This document shows positions 23,714-26,739 of a stretch of DNA of 26,739 nt, piece by piece (position 1 is the stretch's first letter; every line of letters begins with the position of its first letter). The position numbers were made by a program, and so were the translations under genes. The stretch spans positions 1-26,739 of the forward strand of contig JAKUNY010000001.1 of assembly GCA_022451765.1 (NCBI GenBank), in the 5' to 3' direction. The notes beneath the pieces were generated by a model. That model ran no database searches. It was not told the DNA's origin and saw only the letters and a program-made list of their open reading frames with translations. Origin of the DNA: Candidatus Poseidoniaceae archaeon. Its GTDB lineage: Archaea > Thermoplasmatota > Poseidoniia > Poseidoniales > Poseidoniaceae.

Positions 23714-25773
23714 CAGTAATCACCTCCAAACAACGTCGTTTGTTTTGTATCCCCTGTTGGATGAGCAACCTCCGATTGAGGAACAGCCTCTACAGTTTCA
23801 TCTTCTCCATCCGTATCCTCGATGTCTTCTTCCGGCGGTGGTGCAGCGGCGGCTTGTTCCTGACGGCGTATCTCATCAAGCAATTTTTCATCCATTTTTG
23901 TGGCACCAATAACTTCCTGGGAGCCTCGATAGAACACATCTGTTTCGTTCCAATCACCTTTCTCAAGGCCTTCCAGGCTGTATGTAATCACCGTTTGAGA
24001 ACCGGGCTGCAAGGTTTCGAGTTTCCATGCCCATACGCCGAGGGCCTCTTTTCGGCCTCCAAGTTCATTGCCAACCATCGCTGCGCCTTGACGCTCAGGC
24101 CAGTTGACAAGCATGGTGTACGATCGTGCCCGAGACGTATAGTTGTAGAGAATGATGTGAACATCGGTTTGTTTGGTCTCTTTGTTCCACGTCGTTGTTG
24201 TTTCCGCTATAACAGCAGACATAATTTTGGTAATCGAAGCTGCGAGGTCAGGAACTGGTAAATCGAGGAGCGATGCCGATTTCTCAGCAATTGCTGGGAT
24301 AATATCGTTAATGAGCTCGAATTTCTCTTTTGTTTTCCCCATTTTCTTCTGTTTTTCAAGATGCTTACGAAGCCCACGACCCATTTCGAGCATTGCCTTA
24401 CGAGCCTCTTCCATAACGTTCTCGTTATCCGACAGAGCTTCCTTGGCTTCTGAGGTAAACTGAACATTGGTGCTCGCTAGATGCACGAGAATGGCAGCGG
24501 GGCCCTTTGGGACACCTCTACCGCCCGCTTGGTCCAAACCATATTGGCGCCAATCAACGCTTTCAATCGCTTTCGTCAACAGGCACCCTCCCTGTTGGTA
24601 CATTAGAGGTACTCGATTCGCAAAGCGCAATATTTCAACGGGTTTGTCTGCAGCCATTCCTTCGCCAAAGATCAAACCAACTTCAACTTGGAAGGGATTT
24701 CCTTGTGTCACACTCGGCACGCGAGTCATGGTCGTTACAAATTTTGAATCAATGGTTTTCGAGAGCCCCTTTTTGATCAGCAATTCCTCAATTGGCGAAA
24801 GACATGATGTTGGCGGATTTAGCAATTTAACAGGCTTACCCTTCAGCAATCGTTCGCCCTGAAACGCTTCGAGCAAAGCTCGAACCTTCTGTGGAGAGAG
24901 GGATTTCGGTTTGAGCTTCTCTTCTAGTTCCGCAACCTCGCACAATTCCTTCGCTGCACGCCCAGAAACTCCAGAGAATGTGCGACGAAGAAACGTCGTC
25001 ATTCTCGACTCCCGAGATTCTGAGCAGAGTCGCTGTAATTGTCCCAATTCAATCCCATTTGGATGAGGTTTGATGGCTTCTACGCGCCCAGGAAGACGTT
25101 CTGTAACTCTCTGCCAGTGGTGTTTTTCACCGTCAGGATCAATGAACAAGATGTCTGCATGAGGATTGACAATGCTTGTCATACGTAGATACTGCCATAC
25201 CGATTGACGTCCACGTTGATATTTTGCTTTCATCTTTGTTTTGACCTTGAGCCCGTGAGCCTTTTCGCCCCAATCAATACGATCTTGATTCGATTTAATC
25301 GCCTTGTTCTTTCTCGTATCCAACCCAATATCAACTGAAACCGCCGTTGCTTCTTTCGCAATTTTTGATTCAACATGCGTCGGATCGCCGGTCGTCAATT
25401 GAGCATACATCACAACACCGGTGATTCCAATCCCCTGCTGGCCTCGTGATTGACGAATAGCATGAAACCGTGATCCGAACAACAATTGGCCAAACACTTT
25501 CTCAATGCTCGCCCTCGGTATGCCTGGTCCGTTGTCTTCAACCTCAAGCTGTAGAATGTCCTTCTTGTTATCGAGTTTGGTAATCTTCACGACAATATCG
25601 GGTAGAATTCGAGCTTCTTCACAGGCGTCCAGTGCGTTATCAACGGCTTCTTTGACTGCTGTAATTAAAGCCCGATTGAGGGTATCAAAACCAAGAAAAT
25701 GTTTGTTCTTTTCAAAAAACTCCGAAATAGCGACTTGCTTTTGATTTGCTGCCATCTTTTCTGCAATGCTCAT
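23713..25773 (-). CDS. top6B: DNA topoisomerase VI subunit B
   Basis: A 686-residue GHKL-type ATPase subunit. The Bergerat ATP site is visible as EAVDNALDACEEA, VEDNGPGIP and RGQQGIGITG. A helix-two-turn-helix region and the transducer domain with GGRGVPKGPAAILVH follow. After that come a beta-rich C-terminal domain (SYTMLVNWPER) and a highly acidic, Pro-rich tail of about 50 residues ending KQTTLFGGDY. It is longer than the Sulfolobus-type subunit (about 530) and nearer the long euryarchaeal form with an extra C-terminal domain. Shine-Dalgarno-like GAGGTG precedes the ATG by about 10 bases. It heads a likely operon with top6A and perhaps the three smaller genes after it. Confidence 0.96.
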   Translation of the reverse strand: MSIAEKMAANQKQVAISEFFEKNKHFLGFDTLNRALITAVKEAVDNALDACEEARILPDIVVKITKLDNKKDILQLEVEDNGPGIPRASIEKVFGQLLFGSRFHAIRQSRGQQGIGITGVVMYAQLTTGDPTHVESKIAKEATAVSVDIGLDTRKNKAIKSNQDRIDWGEKAHGLKVKTKMKAKYQRGRQSVWQYLRMTSIVNPHADILFIDPDGEKHHWQRVTERLPGRVEAIKPHPNGIELGQLQRLCSESRESRMTTFLRRTFSGVSGRAAKELCEVAELEEKLKPKSLSPQKVRALLEAFQGERLLKGKPVKLLNPPTSCLSPIEELLIKKGLSKTIDSKFVTTMTRVPSVTQGNPFQVEVGLIFGEGMAADKPVEILRFANRVPLMYQQGGCLLTKAIESVDWRQYGLDQAGGRGVPKGPAAILVHLASTNVQFTSEAKEALSDNENVMEEARKAMLEMGRGLRKHLEKQKKMGKTKEKFELINDIIPAIAEKSASLLDLPVPDLAASITKIMSAVIAETTTTWNKETKQTDVHIILYNYTSRARSYTMLVNWPERQGAAMVGNELGGRKEALGVWAWKLETLQPGSQTVITYSLEGLEKGDWNETDVFYRGSQEVIGATKMDEKLLDEIRRQEQAAAAPPPEEDIEDTDGEDETVEAVPQSEVAHPTGDTKQTTLFGGDY

Positions 25774-25943
25774 GTTGACACATCCACCTCAGGTCCTCCT
25801 CCGTACATGACTTCGGGCCAGCAGGTAACAGCAGTTGGTCGGCGAAGATACTTGATGTTTCGGCCAAAAACAAAACAGAAAGGGTACAAATCGGAAAGCA
25901 TTGCCATTGGTCAATTTTATTGACGCATGCCGTTATGCAGCGA
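25774..25943. other. Intergenic region between the aconitase-family gene and top6B
   Basis: No gene is seen in these 170 bases. On the reverse strand the run CTTTCTGTTTTGTTTTT (about 25866-25882) could end the upstream aconitase-family transcript, since archaeal termination favours U-rich RNA. AATAAAATTG (about 25914-25923, reverse strand) is AT-rich and might be a promoter element, but it is about 145 bases from the top6B ATG. Confidence 0.4.
25866..25882 (-). terminator. U-rich candidate terminator after the aconitase-family gene
   Basis: A reverse-strand T-rich run with several T tracts lies about 60 bases after the TAA of the aconitase-family gene and before top6B. No hairpin precedes it, as is usual for archaeal terminators. 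Inferred from composition and position. Confidence 0.35.
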
Positions 25944-26739
25944 TTATAACGCATTCAGACCCCATGCTCGAATGGAACCTGTGAATGCACTCGTCGCTAC
26001 AGTGAGTGGACTTGCAAGATACAATTTGCCCGGGCCTGACCGCCCCTGAAAGTTTCTGTTGATGGCAGAAACCGTAACTTGTTCAGGCGTCATTGAAACA
26101 CCAGGGCCTGCTCCAATGCAAGCCCCACAACCGGGATCGATGAGTTTAACCCCAACATCCAGGAACAGCTGGTGCCAACCTTTTGAAACGGCGACATCTT
26201 TGACAATTCCCGAACCATACTGAATGTAAAAATCAACACCTTCTCTGACTGTGAGGCCTCGTTCTTTAGCTGCCTGGCACACTCTTGCGTAATACGCTAT
26301 ATCGTCAATTTTTCCGGCGGTGCAAGACCCGCCATAAGCGATGTCAATGGACACATCACCGATTTCATCGATGTAAGCGCCGTTGGTTGGGTCACTGGGA
26401 ATTCCTTCGTCTGGATTTCCAGGATGGGCAACCATTGGACGGATTGTGGAGAGGTCAATGTGGTGTACGCCTCCATGGTATTCTGCACCTTCATCAGGTT
26501 CGATGGCACGACTACGCTGTTCCGTCATATCGAGGTGAGACATTCGCCCTTCCATCCAATCGTAGAGAATGTCATCAGCTTCGCAAATCCCGGTTCTTGC
26601 TGAACACTCCGTAGCCATATTGCACAACGTAGCACGTTCATCCGCAGAAAGTGATTTCAGACCAGGCCCGCCAAATTCCATCGAGCGATTGAGCGTTAAT
26701 TCCTTTCTTGCGTGATCTGCAAGAATGTGGAGAATAACG
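25944..26739 (-). CDS. Aconitase/3-isopropylmalate dehydratase-family large subunit (5' part outside window)
   Basis: The frame is open to the right edge, giving at least 264 residues of the C-terminal part. It begins in LHILADHARKELTLNRSMEF, a typical family stretch, so the Met at 26681 is not the start. Iron-sulfur ligands are visible in GGSCTAGKIDD (one Cys) and DPGCGACIG (two Cys). Other marks are GGVHHIDLS, which I read as the segment after the first domain, and the closing SPLTVATSAFTGSI. The small-subunit swivel domain is absent after this, so it is a LeuC-type large subunit needing a separate partner. It may serve leucine biosynthesis or a homoaconitase or methylmalate dehydratase reaction; sequence by eye does not decide. 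Sufficient for the family, not for the substrate. Confidence 0.88.
   Translation of the reverse strand, partial: VILHILADHARKELTLNRSMEFGGPGLKSLSADERATLCNMATECSARTGICEADDILYDWMEGRMSHLDMTEQRSRAIEPDEGAEYHGGVHHIDLSTIRPMVAHPGNPDEGIPSDPTNGAYIDEIGDVSIDIAYGGSCTAGKIDDIAYYARVCQAAKERGLTVREGVDFYIQYGSGIVKDVAVSKGWHQLFLDVGVKLIDPGCGACIGAGPGVSMTPEQVTVSAINRNFQGRSGPGKLYLASPLTVATSAFTGSIRAWGLNAL

Noticed and set aside
1..26739. Prophage, transposon or genomic island
   Set aside because: No transposase, integrase, terminal repeats or phage structural genes are seen, and both tRNA genes have intact flanks without duplicated ends.

Overview
The window reads as a chromosomal segment of a euryarchaeon. Both subunits of DNA topoisomerase VI, diphthine synthase, a Trm5/TYW2-type tRNA methyltransferase, the separate glutaminase subunit of GMP synthase, RNA polymerase subunit Rpo12 and an RFC-type clamp-loader ATPase are archaeal information-processing genes. 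TATA-like boxes sit about 30-40 bases ahead of several starts. The large surface protein, bacterial/eukaryote-style acyltransferase, moderate GC and very tight packing fit a planktonic Marine Group II (Poseidoniales-like) lineage. That placement is an inference from gene content, not a phylogenetic result.

Layout. Bases 1-3988: the tail of an unknown gene and a PqqB-like metallo-beta-lactamase-fold protein (+), then a sodium:solute symporter with an extra outer domain and dph5 (both -). Bases 4020-6829: a Trm5/TYW2-like methyltransferase, a 49-residue zinc ribbon whose 3' end runs into tRNA-Asp on the other strand, and a Gly-Pro-Pro-repeat protein ending in a class II aldolase-like domain. 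Bases 6826-9617: guaAa (-), a protein made of three tandem ubiquitin-like repeats each ending in Gly-Gly, rpo12, an atypical RFC-like ATPase and tRNA-Arg. Bases 9688-15679: an unknown membrane protein, an SdhA/FrdA-like flavoprotein lacking the usual substrate residues, a HIT-family protein, a Gpt2/Sct1-like acyltransferase and a DUF2299-like protein. Bases 15769-20778: a 1669-residue exported, membrane-anchored protein with a VWA domain set inside beta-propeller-like repeats. Bases 20784-25773 (-): top6B and top6A, translationally coupled, followed by a small membrane protein, a small acidic protein and a two-HTH regulator. The window ends with the 3' part of an aconitase/isopropylmalate-isomerase-family large subunit (-).

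The most interesting item is the triple ubiquitin-like protein at 7508-8128. Its C-terminal half-repeats align without gaps to ubiquitin residues 41-76, every repeat ends in Gly-Gly, and the last carries one extra residue, as in eukaryotic polyubiquitin. No E1, E2 or JAMM protease gene is visible in the window. Other points for a second look are the zinc-ribbon gene overlapping tRNA-Asp, a TATA-like element that may serve two divergent genes, the flavoprotein with a replaced active site, the Gly-Pro-Pro/aldolase-like fusion, and an ester-lipid-type acyltransferase in an archaeon. No insertion sequence, integrase, CRISPR array, rRNA or pseudogene was found. No stretch longer than 300 bases lacks a gene.
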